Part shown: piece by piece, positions 42,544 to 50,893 of the stretch
Layout: each line of letters begins with the position of its first letter
Position numbering within the stretch: position 1 is the first letter of the stretch
Source: Streptomyces lydicus
Lineage (GTDB): Bacteria > Actinomycetota > Actinomycetes > Streptomycetales > Streptomycetaceae
NCBI RefSeq assembly: GCF_004125265.1
Contig: NZ_RDTE01000003.1
Coordinates: 4,588,001 to 4,652,000, forward strand
Reading direction: 5' to 3'
Length of the DNA: 64,000 nt
Program-made: the position numbers and the translations under genes
Notes under the pieces: generated by a model
Seen by the model: the letters and a program-made list of their open reading frames with translations, nothing else
What the model was told of the DNA's origin: nothing
Database searches by the model: none

Positions 42544-42906
42544 GCGGGCCTCTCTTCGGGCGGGTGCGGGTAACAGCGGGCCCATGACCTGCGTTTTCGC
42601 GCAGGGCAAAGCCGACGCGTATGGCGGCATCACCGCCTCGCGCCGCCCTCGGGTCACAGGGGCCGAACAGACCGATAGCGACTATACATACGCAGTACAC
42701 ACGGTGTGTATACGTGAGGGGTGTAGGCGGACCGCGCAGGTGAGGCGGGGAAGGGAGGCGGGCGGGCAGGCGGGCGGGCGCCGGGGCCGTCGGGGCGGCC
42801 GTCCGCGCCCACCCGGATCGCCCACCCCGATCGGACGCCCGAATCGCCCACCCCGATCGGACGCGTCCGCCGCGACACCCCGCCCCCGCCGGGGTGGACT
42901 CGTAGC
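42544..42906. other. Divergent intergenic region, deacetylase/Opu operon
   Basis: About 360 bp. The segment 42670-42720 is AT-rich with an inverted repeat (42696-42710) inside TATACATACGCAG and TGTATACG sequence; the rest is GC-rich with a repeated CCCACCCCGATCGGAC word at about 42820-42860. Confidence 0.4.
42696..42710. promoter_or_regulatory. 15-bp inverted repeat, candidate operator
   Basis: TACACAC-G-GTGTGTA, perfect 7-bp arms about a single central base, in the AT-rich part of the divergent region. It lies about 150 bp before the deacetylase start and 195 bp before the Opu operon and could control either. Confidence 0.5.
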
Positions 42907-43656
42907 GTGACCGCGCCCCCGCCGGACGACTGTCTGGCCCGTAACGACTGGATCTGCGGCGACTACCTGAGCACCCGTCGGCAGATCCTGCTCGACGCGG
43001 TCGTCCAGCACCTCCAGCTGACGGTGATCTCGGTGGCGCTCGGGCTGGTGATCGCGGTCCCGCTGGCGCTGCTGGCCCGCCGCAGGCGCTGGACGGTCGG
43101 GCCGGTGCTCGGCATCACCACGGTGCTCTACACCATCCCGTCGCTGGCGATGTTCTCGCTGCTGCTGCCGGTCTACGGGCTGTCCGCCACCCTCGTCGTG
43201 GTCGGCCTCGCCCTGTACTCCCTCACCCTGCTCGTACGGAACCTCCTGGCGGGGCTGGACGGCGTCCCCGCCGAGGCCAAGGAAGCGGCCCGCGGGATGG
43301 GGTACGGGCCGACGCGGCAACTGCTGGCCATCGAGCTGCCGCTGGCCGTACCGGCCGCGATGGCCGGGCTGCGGATCGCCACCGTCTCGGCGGTCGCGCT
43401 CACCACCGTCGGGGCGATCGTCGGGTACGGCGGGCTGGGGAACCTCATCTACGCCGGGATGAACTCCTTCTTCAAGGCGCAGGTGCTCACCGCGTCCGTG
43501 CTGTGCGTGATCATCGCGGTCGTCTTCGATCTGCTGCTGCTCGGCGCGGAGCGGCTGCTCACCCCGTGGCGCCGGGCCGGACACCGGGCGCGGCGGCGGA
43601 CCCGGGCCGGCGAGGGAGTGAAACGGCTGGTCACCGTCGGCGGGCGGCGGACATGA
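42907..43656 (+). CDS. Compatible-solute ABC transporter permease (OpuB/ProW type)
   Basis: A 249-residue inner-membrane permease of the glycine betaine/choline/carnitine family. About six helices; the EAA loop that contacts the ATPase is GVPAEAKEAARGMGYGPTRQLLAIELPLAVPAAMAGLRIA. The tail VGYGGLGNLIYAGMN is typical of OpuB/OpuC permeases. The GTG start has GGGGTGG upstream. It overlaps the second permease by ATGA, so the two are translated together and form a heterodimer. First gene of a permease-permease-binding-protein operon; the ATPase gene lies convergent beyond a parS hairpin. Confidence 0.9.
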   Translation: MTAPPPDDCLARNDWICGDYLSTRRQILLDAVVQHLQLTVISVALGLVIAVPLALLARRRRWTVGPVLGITTVLYTIPSLAMFSLLLPVYGLSATLVVVGLALYSLTLLVRNLLAGLDGVPAEAKEAARGMGYGPTRQLLAIELPLAVPAAMAGLRIATVSAVALTTVGAIVGYGGLGNLIYAGMNSFFKAQVLTASVLCVIIAVVFDLLLLGAERLLTPWRRAGHRARRRTRAGEGVKRLVTVGGRRT

Positions 43657-44327
43657 ACACCCTCTCGGGGGTCTGGACCTGGCTGACCACCGCCGCCAAC
43701 TGGTCCGGTGAGAACGGTGTCTGGCACCGCCTCGAACAGCACCTCGTGCTCACCTTCGCCTGCCTGGTCATCAGCGCCCTGATCGCGCTGCCGGTCGCGC
43801 TGACCCTCGGCCACCTCGGCCGGGGCGGTGCGCTGGCCGTCAACCTCGCCAATATCGGCCGCGCGGTGCCGACCTTCGCCGTGCTCGTCCTGCTGCTGCT
43901 GACCCCGCTCGGACGGCACGGGCAGTGGCCGACGATCATCGCGCTGGTGCTGTTCGCCATCCCGCCGCTGCTGACCAATGCGTATGTCGGGATGCGCGAG
44001 GTGGACCGGGACGTGGTGCGGGCCGCGCGGGGCATGGGGATGACCGGGACGCAGCTGGTGTGGCGGGTCGAGGTGCCGCTCGCCTTCCCGCTCGTGCTGA
44101 CCGGCATCCGGATCGCCGCGGTCCAGCTGGTGGCCACCGCCACGCTCGCCGCGCTGGTGGGCGGCGGTGGCCTCGGCCGGATCATCACCGCGGGGTTCAA
44201 CCTGGCCAGCACGCCTCAGGTGGTCGCCGGAGCGGTCCTGGTCGCGGTGTTCGCGCTGCTGATGGAGGCCGGCTTCGAGCTGGCCCAGCGGTGCGCGCCG
44301 GACCGGTCACGGGGGAGGAGCCGGTGA
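43653..44327 (+). CDS. Compatible-solute ABC transporter permease, second subunit
   Basis: A 224-residue permease paralogous to the preceding one: LVLTFACLVISALIALPVALTLG, IGRAVPTFAVLVLLLL, the EAA loop DVVRAARGMGMTGTQLVWRVEVPLAFPLVLTGIRIA and GGGGLGRIITAGFN. Its start overlaps the first permease stop by ATGA, and its own stop overlaps the binding-protein start by GTGA. OpuB/OpuC-type systems use two non-identical permeases in this way. Confidence 0.9.
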   Translation: MNTLSGVWTWLTTAANWSGENGVWHRLEQHLVLTFACLVISALIALPVALTLGHLGRGGALAVNLANIGRAVPTFAVLVLLLLTPLGRHGQWPTIIALVLFAIPPLLTNAYVGMREVDRDVVRAARGMGMTGTQLVWRVEVPLAFPLVLTGIRIAAVQLVATATLAALVGGGGLGRIITAGFNLASTPQVVAGAVLVAVFALLMEAGFELAQRCAPDRSRGRSR

Positions 44328-45292
44328 GGGCGGCCGGTGCGGCACGTGCGGTCCTCACCGCCCTCACCGGCCTCGCCGCCCTCGGGCTCTCGGCCTGCGC
44401 CGGCGGCCCCTCCCTGGAGAACCGCTCCGCGATCACCGCCTCCCCCGGTGACAGCCACGATCTGGCCATCGGCTCGGCGGGCTTCACGGAGAGCGAGCTG
44501 CTGGCCCAGATGTACGCGGCGCTGCTCCGGCACGCCGGCTACCGCACCCACGTCCTGACGGTCGGCAACCGTGAGCTGTACGAACCGGCCCTGGAGGCGG
44601 GGCAGATCGATGTGGTCCCCGAGTACGCCGCCACCTTCGCGGACTGGCTCAACGCCAAGAAGAAGGGGGCCGAGGCGGCGCCGGTCGCCTCGCCGGACCT
44701 CGGCGTGACCATGGCCGCGCTGCGCCGGCTCGCCGGCCCCCGCGGTCTGACCGTGCTCCCTGCCGGCCGGGCCGTCGACCAGAACGCCTTCGCGGTGAGC
44801 GCCGCCTACGCCCGCACACACCACCTCAAGACCCTCAGCGACCTGGGCCGCGCCGAGCTGCCGGTGCGTCTGGCGGCGGGCGACGAGTGTGTCCAGCGGC
44901 CGTTCTGCGCACCGGGGCTGAAGAAGAAGTACAGGATCGACATCACCGCCGTCGACCCGAAGGGCGTCGGCACCACGCCCGCCAAGCAGGCCGTCCAGAA
45001 CGGCCAGGACCAGATGGTGCTGACCACCAGCACCGATGCCACCCTCGACCAGTTCGGCCTGGTGCTGCTTGCCGACGACAAGAAGCTCCAGAACGCCGAC
45101 TACGTCGTCCCCGTCGTCAACCGCGCCCGCGCGGGCAGCGCACGGGCGGCCGCCGCTCTCAACCGGCTCAACACGGTCCTGACCACCGCCGATCTGGCCC
45201 GCCTCAATGAGGAGGTGGACAGCTGGCGGCGGCTGCCGGCGGATGTGGCCCGCAACTACCTCCGGTCCAAAGGGCTGTTGCCCAGGGGATGA
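44324..45292 (+). CDS. Compatible-solute binding lipoprotein (OpuBC/OpuCC type)
   Basis: A 322-residue extracytoplasmic binding protein. The signal peptide ends in the lipobox LSAC near residue 25. The mature protein starts with LAIGSAGFTESELLAQMYAALLRHAGYRT and contains LYEPALEAGQIDVVPEYAATFADWLN, the OpuAC-type ligand-binding fold, and ends in LNTVLTTADLARLNEEVD. The family binds glycine betaine, choline or carnitine through an aromatic cage; the exact ligand cannot be read here. GTG at 44324 has GGGGGAGGAG in front and overlaps the permease stop. Last gene of the operon; a parS hairpin follows by 20 bp. Confidence 0.9.
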   Translation: MRAAGAARAVLTALTGLAALGLSACAGGPSLENRSAITASPGDSHDLAIGSAGFTESELLAQMYAALLRHAGYRTHVLTVGNRELYEPALEAGQIDVVPEYAATFADWLNAKKKGAEAAPVASPDLGVTMAALRRLAGPRGLTVLPAGRAVDQNAFAVSAAYARTHHLKTLSDLGRAELPVRLAAGDECVQRPFCAPGLKKKYRIDITAVDPKGVGTTPAKQAVQNGQDQMVLTTSTDATLDQFGLVLLADDKKLQNADYVVPVVNRARAGSARAAAALNRLNTVLTTADLARLNEEVDSWRRLPADVARNYLRSKGLLPRG

Positions 45293-45321
45293 CCTTGGAC
45301 CATGAGCTGCCCGGGCGGGCC

Positions 45322-45335
45322 GTTTCACGTGAAAC
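45322..45335. other. parS site 6 inside a bidirectional terminator-like hairpin
   Basis: Perfect GTTTCACGTGAAAC with GGGCGGGC/GCCCGCCC arms (45313-45344) and a single C-A mismatch between arm and core. It lies between the convergent Opu operon and the OpuBA ATPase gene, 20 bp after one stop and 7 bp before the other. Confidence 0.92.
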
Positions 45336-45350
45336 AGCCCGCCCGCCCGC

Positions 45351-46508
45351 TCACTCCGTGGGAACGGAATCCACCTCGGCCCGCTCGCGCGGCACCCCTT
45401 GCTCGTCGGAGCCGATGGTGCGGCGCAGCGCCTCATGGAGCTTGGTCGGGGTGAGGACGCCCAGGAAACGGTGGCCGTCCAGCACCGCGACCCAGCCGGC
45501 GTCATGCTTCAGCATCTCGCTGAAGGCGGCCTTGAGCGTGCTGCTCACCGGCACCCAGGCCTCCATCCGGCGGGCATGACCGGCGACCGTGCCCGCCACC
45601 TGGGCCAACTCCTCGGTGCCCGCCCAGCCGTGCAGTGCGCCCTCCTCGTCGAGCACCACCGCCCAGCGGGCGCCCTCGGCCCGCAGCCGTCTTCCGGCGT
45701 CCGCGGCGGGTTCGCCGAGCCGCACCAGCGGCGGGCGTTCGAGGTCGCCGCGGTCGATCCCGGTGACCGAGAGCTGCTTCAACGCGCGGTCGGTGCCGAC
45801 GAATGCGGCGACATCAGGGGTGGCGGGGGCGCCGAGGACGCTTGCGGGGGTGTCGTACTGCTCGATCCGGCCCTCCCCGTAGACCGCGATCCGGTCGCCG
45901 AGCCGGATGGCCTCCTCGATGTCATGGGTGACCAGCAGCACCGTCTTGTGCAGGGTGGCCTGCAGCCGCAGAAACTCCTTCTGCAGCCGGTCGCGGACGA
46001 CCGGGTCGACCGCGCCGAACGGCTCGTCCATCAACAGCACCGGCGGGTCGGCGGCGAGCGCACGGGCCACCCCGACCCGCTGACGCTGGCCGCCGGAGAG
46101 CTGGTCGGGGTAGCGCGAGCCGTAGACCGCCGGGTCCAGGCCCACCAGGTCCAGGAGTTCGGCGGCCCGCTCACGGGCCCTGGCCTTCTTCCAGCCGGTC
46201 AGAAAGGGCACGGTGGCGGTGTTGTCGAGGACGGTGCGATGGGGGAAGAGACCGGTCTCTTGGATGACATAGCCGATCCGGCGGCGCAGGGCGACCGGGT
46301 CGACGCCGGCGACGTCCGCACCGTCGACGGAGATCCGGCCGTGGGTGGGGTCGATGAGCCGGTTGACCATCATCATGGTCGTCGTCTTGCCGCAGCCGGA
46401 CGGTCCGACCAGCGTCACCAACTCCCCCTCGCCGACCTCGAAGGAGAGGTCGTCGACGGCGGTGGTCCCGTCGGGGTAGCGCTTGGTGACGGACTCGAAC
46501 CGGATCAT
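45351..46508 (-). CDS. Compatible-solute ABC transporter ATPase with CBS pair (OpuBA/ProV type)
   Basis: A 385-residue ATPase energising glycine betaine/choline-type uptake. Walker A GPSGCGKTT is near residue 35, the Q-loop is in YVIQETGLFPHRTV, the signature LSGGQRQRV, Walker B VLLMDEPFGAVD and the H-loop LLVTHDIEEA follow. C-terminal CBS-type repeats (about 265-375, including WVAVLDGHRFLGVLTPTKL) would sense ionic strength in this family. It is the missing partner of the permeases and binding protein, but lies on the opposite strand and is convergent with them, so it needs its own promoter in the 46509-46764 region, divergent from the oxidoreductase. Confidence 0.92.
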   Translation of the reverse strand: MIRFESVTKRYPDGTTAVDDLSFEVGEGELVTLVGPSGCGKTTTMMMVNRLIDPTHGRISVDGADVAGVDPVALRRRIGYVIQETGLFPHRTVLDNTATVPFLTGWKKARARERAAELLDLVGLDPAVYGSRYPDQLSGGQRQRVGVARALAADPPVLLMDEPFGAVDPVVRDRLQKEFLRLQATLHKTVLLVTHDIEEAIRLGDRIAVYGEGRIEQYDTPASVLGAPATPDVAAFVGTDRALKQLSVTGIDRGDLERPPLVRLGEPAADAGRRLRAEGARWAVVLDEEGALHGWAGTEELAQVAGTVAGHARRMEAWVPVSSTLKAAFSEMLKHDAGWVAVLDGHRFLGVLTPTKLHEALRRTIGSDEQGVPRERAEVDSVPTE

Positions 46509-46764
46509 TGCGCCATTGAATCCCGCGGGGTGCGGACGGACCCGTCACACGGGCAATCGGGTGGCCGCCGGCGCCGGGGACGTACCGGCCGGACCGACGG
46601 CCGTGCGGCCGCATCCCGTCGAACGGGGGGCCGGACAACCCCGGTGCGCGGGGCCGTACGAGTTGCTTCCGCCGCACCGCCTCTCCTCCTGCCGCGTCCG
46701 GCCCCACCGGCGTGCTTACGATCCCCTTCGGCCACCGTTCGGAAGGGTGGAAGGGAACGCCACG

Positions 46765-47706
46765 ATGAGAGCCGTAGCAGTCAGCGCATTCGGTGAAAAG
46801 CCACAGCTCATGGATCTTCCACAGCCCGAACCAGGGCCCGGTGAGGTTCTGGTGCGGCTGTCCGCCGCCGGACTCAACCCCGTCGACTGGAAGCTTGCCG
46901 ACGGCATGTTCGGCGACGCCGTGCCGGCGGCCTTCCCCCTCGTCCTGGGGGCGGACGGGGCGGGCGAGGTACTTGCGATCGGAAGCGGCGTACGGCGATT
47001 CACCGTCGGCGACGCGGTGTTCGGCCAGTTCCAGCGGCCGGAGCAGGGCGGCGGTTCCTACTGCGAGCTCGCCGTCGCCGAGGAGAGCCGCCTCGCGCAC
47101 GCCGCCCGGAGCGTCACCTACGCCACGTCCGCGGGGCTGCCGACGGCCGGCATGACCGCGTACAACCTGGTCGAGGAGACCCGGGTCACCGAGGGCACCA
47201 GGGTGCTGCTCGTCGGTGCCACCGGCGGCGTCGGCACCTTCGTCACTCAGCTCGCGGCCGGCCGCGGCGCCGAGGTGATCGCCACCGCGCGCCCGTCCAA
47301 GGCGGAGCTGATGCGGACCCTGGGCGCCGCGGAGACCGTCGACCACGCCGCGGGCCCGCTCGCCGACCAGGTCCTCGCGGCCCATCCGGACGGCGTCGAC
47401 GTGCTGATCGACATGGTCGGCGGGCCCGCCGAATTCCGCGAGCTGACCCGGACCGTGCGCGACGGCGGCACGGCCGTCTCGCTGCTCGGTTCGGCCGACG
47501 CCGACGAGCTGACCGACAACAACCTGCGCGGCTTCAACTTCGCCAACCGCCCCTCCCCGCAGTTGCTGGAGATCCTCGCCGGCCAGGTCGACGCGGGCCG
47601 TCTGACGGTCCTCGTGGGACGCGAGGTCTCGCTGGAGGAGGCGCCGGAGGCCTTGGAGGCCAGCCGCAGCGGCCGGGCACAGGGCAAGACGGTCCTGGCG
47701 ATCTGA
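46765..47706 (+). CDS. Zinc-independent MDR-family NADP-dependent oxidoreductase
   Basis: A 313-residue quinone-oxidoreductase/zeta-crystallin-like enzyme. The N-terminal GroES-like domain has QPEPGPGEVLVRLSAAGLNPVDWKLADG and VLGADGAGEVLAIG; the Rossmann domain has VLLVGATGGVGTFVTQLAAGRGAEVIATA; the C-terminus is LTVLVGREVSLEEAPEALEASRSGRAQGKTVL. The catalytic-zinc Cys/His set of true alcohol dehydrogenases is absent, as in quinone or enoyl reductases. The ATG at 46765 follows GGAAGGG...AAGGGAACG. Stand-alone; it converges on the membrane protein with 7 bp between stops. Substrate unknown. Confidence 0.9.
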   Translation: MRAVAVSAFGEKPQLMDLPQPEPGPGEVLVRLSAAGLNPVDWKLADGMFGDAVPAAFPLVLGADGAGEVLAIGSGVRRFTVGDAVFGQFQRPEQGGGSYCELAVAEESRLAHAARSVTYATSAGLPTAGMTAYNLVEETRVTEGTRVLLVGATGGVGTFVTQLAAGRGAEVIATARPSKAELMRTLGAAETVDHAAGPLADQVLAAHPDGVDVLIDMVGGPAEFRELTRTVRDGGTAVSLLGSADADELTDNNLRGFNFANRPSPQLLEILAGQVDAGRLTVLVGREVSLEEAPEALEASRSGRAQGKTVLAI

Positions 47707-47713
47707 GCGGAGC

Positions 47714-48700
47714 TCAGGGGCCGGCGGCGGCGCGGGCGAGCCGGCGGGCCCGCAGCGTCCGGGCGGCCGGCGGACCCGCCGCGGCCAGCGCCGCGGTCAG
47801 CGTGCCGGCGCCGGCGATCAGCCAGACGCCGGTGAGCAACGGACCGGCGAGCGCATCGGCGTAGGCGCCCGCGGCGGGCCGGGAGACCACGGCGGGCAGC
47901 GCGTCCAGCGCCCGGCCGCGGACCAGCGAGAGCGCGGCGGCCAGCAGGGCGGCGGCCGCCGCGCAGCCCAGTCCCGTACAGATCAGCGCCCGCCGCCGCT
48001 GCCGCGCCAGCAGCAGCCCGCCGGTCAGGCACAGCGCCGCGGCGGGTGGCAACAGCAGAGCCCCGGTCCGCACGACCCGGTAGACGGCCCGGATCCGTGG
48101 CACGTCCGGTGCCTTCAGCAGCACGATCTCCACCCCGGCCCGCGGCACCCTGCGCAGGAGGTCCAGCCCCATGCCGTTGTGCGACAGCTGGCGCTTGACC
48201 CGTTCCACGACGGGTGTGAGATCGAGGGTGACCGCGGAGCGGCCGGACGCGCTCAGACTGCCGTCCAGGCTGCGGTGGGCCGTCCGGTGCACCCCGTTCC
48301 ACACCGCGGGAAAGCCGCGCCCGGTGACGACCTGCCGTACCTGCGTGGCCACGAACTGGCGCAGGCCGCGGGTGAAGTGCCTGCGCAGCGCGGGACGTTC
48401 GGCGCGCGGTACGGCCTCCAGCAGCCCGTCGAGCCGGACATGCGCCATCACCCCGTCCGTCACATCGTCGACGACCGCGTTCTGCACGGCGGGGTTCTGG
48501 GCCAGCGGTGCCACCGCCGCCACATAGCTGTCGGTCTCGGTCAGCTCGGCCCGCGCCCAGGCCGCCGCCAGACTCATCGGCAGCAGCAACGCCCCGCACA
48601 GCAGCAGCACCCCTCCGGCCACCGCCCGCCCGCGCCGCCACGGCGACCGCTCCCGCTCCGTCACCCGCCCGCCGGGGCGCAGGGGAGCGTTCGCTGACAT
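47714..48700 (-). CDS. Integral membrane protein, unknown function
   Basis: A 328-residue protein with one N-terminal helix (VAGGVLLLCGALLLPMSLAAAW), an outer domain of about 165 residues starting LTETDSYVAAVAPLAQNPAVQNAVVDDV and containing long amphipathic helices, and three C-terminal helices (VRTGALLLPPAAALCLTGGLLLA, ALICTGLGCAAAAALLAAALSLV, LLTGVWLIAGAGTLTAALAAAG). The phrase TDSYVAxVAPLAxxPAVQxAV recurs in a family of actinobacterial membrane proteins I recognise but cannot name functionally. The ATG at 48700 follows AGGAAGGACC. Confidence 0.75.
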   Translation of the reverse strand: MSANAPLRPGGRVTERERSPWRRGRAVAGGVLLLCGALLLPMSLAAAWARAELTETDSYVAAVAPLAQNPAVQNAVVDDVTDGVMAHVRLDGLLEAVPRAERPALRRHFTRGLRQFVATQVRQVVTGRGFPAVWNGVHRTAHRSLDGSLSASGRSAVTLDLTPVVERVKRQLSHNGMGLDLLRRVPRAGVEIVLLKAPDVPRIRAVYRVVRTGALLLPPAAALCLTGGLLLARQRRRALICTGLGCAAAAALLAAALSLVRGRALDALPAVVSRPAAGAYADALAGPLLTGVWLIAGAGTLTAALAAAGPPAARTLRARRLARAAAGP

Positions 48701-48998
48701 CGCGTCTGGTCCTTCCTGCCCGGCGGGCGGAGAAGGGCGCGTCCCGTGGACCGGCCGGACCCGGGAGACCGCGGTGCCGGCCCGGCAGTTCCGGCCGGCG
48801 GACCCAGGGACCGGCCGGGCGCGGGACGTCCCCCGCGGCGCGCCCTGCGGCCTGCTTCCAGGCAAGTGCGAACCCCCGCCGCCCGCGAGCGGGGCCGGTG
48901 CCAACGGGTGACCCGGCGGGCGGCCCCGGCCCGGCCCCGGGTGACCCGGCGCGCGGCGGTGGGCTCAGCGCGGCCGTGGGCTCAGCGCGGACCTGGGC
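48701..48998. other. Intergenic region with short direct repeats
   Basis: About 298 bp between two leftward genes. The 14-bp word CGGGTGACCCGGCG occurs at 48905-48918 and 48938-48951, followed by two GTGGGCTCAGCGCGG words close to the upstream gene's stop. Noncoding; any terminator for the gene at 48999 lies here. Confidence 0.4.
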
Positions 48999-49781
48999 TC
49001 AATGTGCCACCGCGCCGCGCCGCCGCCGTACCGCCCGCACCACTCCCGGCCCGAGCAGCGCGGCGGCCGCGGCGGCCGCCGCCCACCATCCCCAGCCGCC
49101 GCCGGCCCCGGCGTCCGTATGCGTCTCCGGCAGGTCGTCCAGGTCGCCGGAGCAGGCCGTGGGGGCGAAGGATTCGTCCACGTAGACACAGACCGTGGCG
49201 GCGGCACGCAGGGTGCCGGGGGCGGCGCTGCCGGTGCGGTCGGCCCGGTCGCCGAGCACGGCCGTGGCGGTGAACACCTGGATGTCGTGTGCGGGCAGAT
49301 CGGAGCGCCAGATCACCTTCTGCCGGCCCACACCGCGCCCTTCGACGGTGGCGCCGGGCGCGGTGGCGGAGGTCGTGGTGGCCGGCATCTCCTGCTCGAC
49401 GCGGGCCCGGCGGACGGCGGTGGGGCCCAGGTTGTGCACGGTGATGCGGTAGTCGAGCCGCTTGCCGGCCTCGGCGTCGTCCCGGCCGTCGGTCACCGCC
49501 ACCGTGACCGAGACGGCGGGGGGCGCCGGGGCGTACCCGGCGGCGGGCAGCGCGTGCGGGAGGTACGCGGCAGCGGGCAGTGCGTGCGCGGCGTACCCGG
49601 CGGCGGGCGGTGCCTGTGGGAGGTACGCGACGACGGGCGGTGCCTGCGGGGCGTACGCGGCGGCGGGCAGTGCGTGTGCGGCATAACCGCCGACGGGCGG
49701 CGCCTGCGGGGCGTACGCGGCGGCGGACGGTCCGGGGAGCGTGGCGGCGCACAGCAGCGCGCAGACAACGGCGGTTCTCAT
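48999..49781 (-). CDS. Secreted DUF11-type protein with decapeptide repeats
   Basis: A 260-residue exported protein. Signal peptide (VVCALLCAATLPGPSAAA), then seven 10-residue repeats at about 21-90 alternating the patterns AAYAPQAPPV and xGYAAHALPA, then a DUF11-like beta-sandwich (about 90-200) with VAVTDGRDDAEAGKRLDYRITVHNLGPTAVRRARVEQEMP, ending in a C-terminal helix (WGWWAAAAAAAALLGPGVV) and basic tail that would hold it in the membrane. No LPxTG sorting motif. DUF11 repeats are found in actinobacterial surface proteins and probably act in wall contacts. The repeat number is likely variable between strains. Confidence 0.78.
   Translation of the reverse strand: MRTAVVCALLCAATLPGPSAAAYAPQAPPVGGYAAHALPAAAYAPQAPPVVAYLPQAPPAAGYAAHALPAAAYLPHALPAAGYAPAPPAVSVTVAVTDGRDDAEAGKRLDYRITVHNLGPTAVRRARVEQEMPATTTSATAPGATVEGRGVGRQKVIWRSDLPAHDIQVFTATAVLGDRADRTGSAAPGTLRAAATVCVYVDESFAPTACSGDLDDLPETHTDAGAGGGWGWWAAAAAAAALLGPGVVRAVRRRRGAVAH
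49512..49721 (-). repeat. Seven 30-bp coding repeats
   Basis: Seven in-frame 30-bp units encoding Ala/Pro/Tyr decapeptides in the secreted DUF11-type protein, with two alternating unit types (APQAPP and AAHALP). Sequence similarity between units of the same type is high at the DNA level, consistent with recent slippage or unequal crossing-over. Confidence 0.85.
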
Positions 49782-49873
49782 GTCGTCATCCGAGCATCGC
49801 GGTCCCTGTCACCGGCGGCAGGCGGCCTTCTCCCGGGCCGGGTTCACCCGAGTGAGGGGCGGTGGCCCGCCGC

Positions 49874-50893
49874 TCAGCGCCGGTGCGGTCCCGACCGGTG
49901 CACCGGACCATGGGCGTCCTCGCAATGGCCGGCCTCCTCCGCCGCGTCGGCGCCGGGCCGCGGGCCCAGCGTCAGCACGTCGTCGGGCGAGCCCTGTTCG
50001 CCGACGTGGTCGACCTGGAGGGTGGCGTGGCTGATGCCGTACTCGCCGCTCAGCAGCTCCTGCAGACCGCGGCGGACCTTGTGGCAGTCGCCGCCCGGCG
50101 CCACCAGGATGTGCGCCGAGAGCGCCGGCTGCCCGGAGGTGATCAGCCAGATGTGCAGGTCGTGCACCTCGACGACCTCCTCCGTGGCGACCAGACGCTC
50201 GCCCAGCGCGTCCGGGTCGACACCGGCCGGTGCGGCCTCCATGAAGATCCGCCCGGATTCGCGCACCAGCCCCGTACCGGCCCGCAGCATCAGCGCGACG
50301 ACCACCAGCGAGGCGATCGCATCCGCCCGCTCGAAGCCCGTCGTCAGCACGATCAGACCGGCGAGCGCGGTGGCGACGAAGCCGAACAGGTCGGTGAGGA
50401 TGTGCTGGTAGGCGCCCTCGACGTTCAGGCTGGAGCGGTTGGCGCGGGACAGCAGCCAGGTGCAGATCAGGTTCACCACGATCCCGGACAGCGCGGTGAC
50501 CAGCACCAGCCCGCCGGTGACCTCGGGCGGCGAGATCAGCCGCTGGACCGCCTCGTACGCCAGCCAGACCGACAGCAGCAGCAGGGTGATGCCGTTGGCC
50601 TGTGCGGAGAGGATTTCGGCGCGCTTGAGGCCGTAGGTGTACCCACCGCGTGCGGGCCGCGCCGCCAGCCGCATCGCGACCAGGGCCAGCACGATCGAAA
50701 CCGCGTCGGTGAGCATATGAGCGGCGTCCGAGATCAGTGCCAGGGACTGCGCCAGGACACCGATGACGACCTCGACCGCCATGTAGGCGGTGAGCAGCAG
50801 GAGCGCACTGCGCAGCCAGCGCCGGTCGGCGTCCGGTGCGACCCCGTGGGCGTGGCTGTGGCTGTGCCCGTGGCTGTGGGCGTGCTCGGTCAT
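49874..50893 (-). CDS. Cation diffusion facilitator (Zn2+/Cd2+/Co2+ exporter, CzcD-type)
   Basis: A 339-residue metal/proton antiporter. The His-rich N-terminus (HAHSHGHSHSHAHG) would bind metal; six helices follow. The metal sites of helices 2 and 5 are SDAAHMLTDAV and HILTDLFGF (HxxxD in each), the pattern typical of zinc transporters. The C-terminal cytoplasmic domain (VEVHDLHIWLITSGQPALSAHILVAPGGDCH) is the metallochaperone-like dimer domain, with an Asp/His/Glu-rich end. ATG 50893 follows AAGGAG. No regulator is adjacent. Proximity to the cobalamin cluster is intriguing since some family members export cobalt, but this is only position. Confidence 0.93.
   Translation of the reverse strand: MTEHAHSHGHSHSHAHGVAPDADRRWLRSALLLLTAYMAVEVVIGVLAQSLALISDAAHMLTDAVSIVLALVAMRLAARPARGGYTYGLKRAEILSAQANGITLLLLSVWLAYEAVQRLISPPEVTGGLVLVTALSGIVVNLICTWLLSRANRSSLNVEGAYQHILTDLFGFVATALAGLIVLTTGFERADAIASLVVVALMLRAGTGLVRESGRIFMEAAPAGVDPDALGERLVATEEVVEVHDLHIWLITSGQPALSAHILVAPGGDCHKVRRGLQELLSGEYGISHATLQVDHVGEQGSPDDVLTLGPRPGADAAEEAGHCEDAHGPVHRSGPHRR

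Noticed and set aside
48755..48790. GGGAGACCGCGG resembling a cobalamin-riboswitch B12 box
   Set aside because: It is not upstream of a cobalamin or transport gene in the right orientation, and the rest of the riboswitch core is missing.
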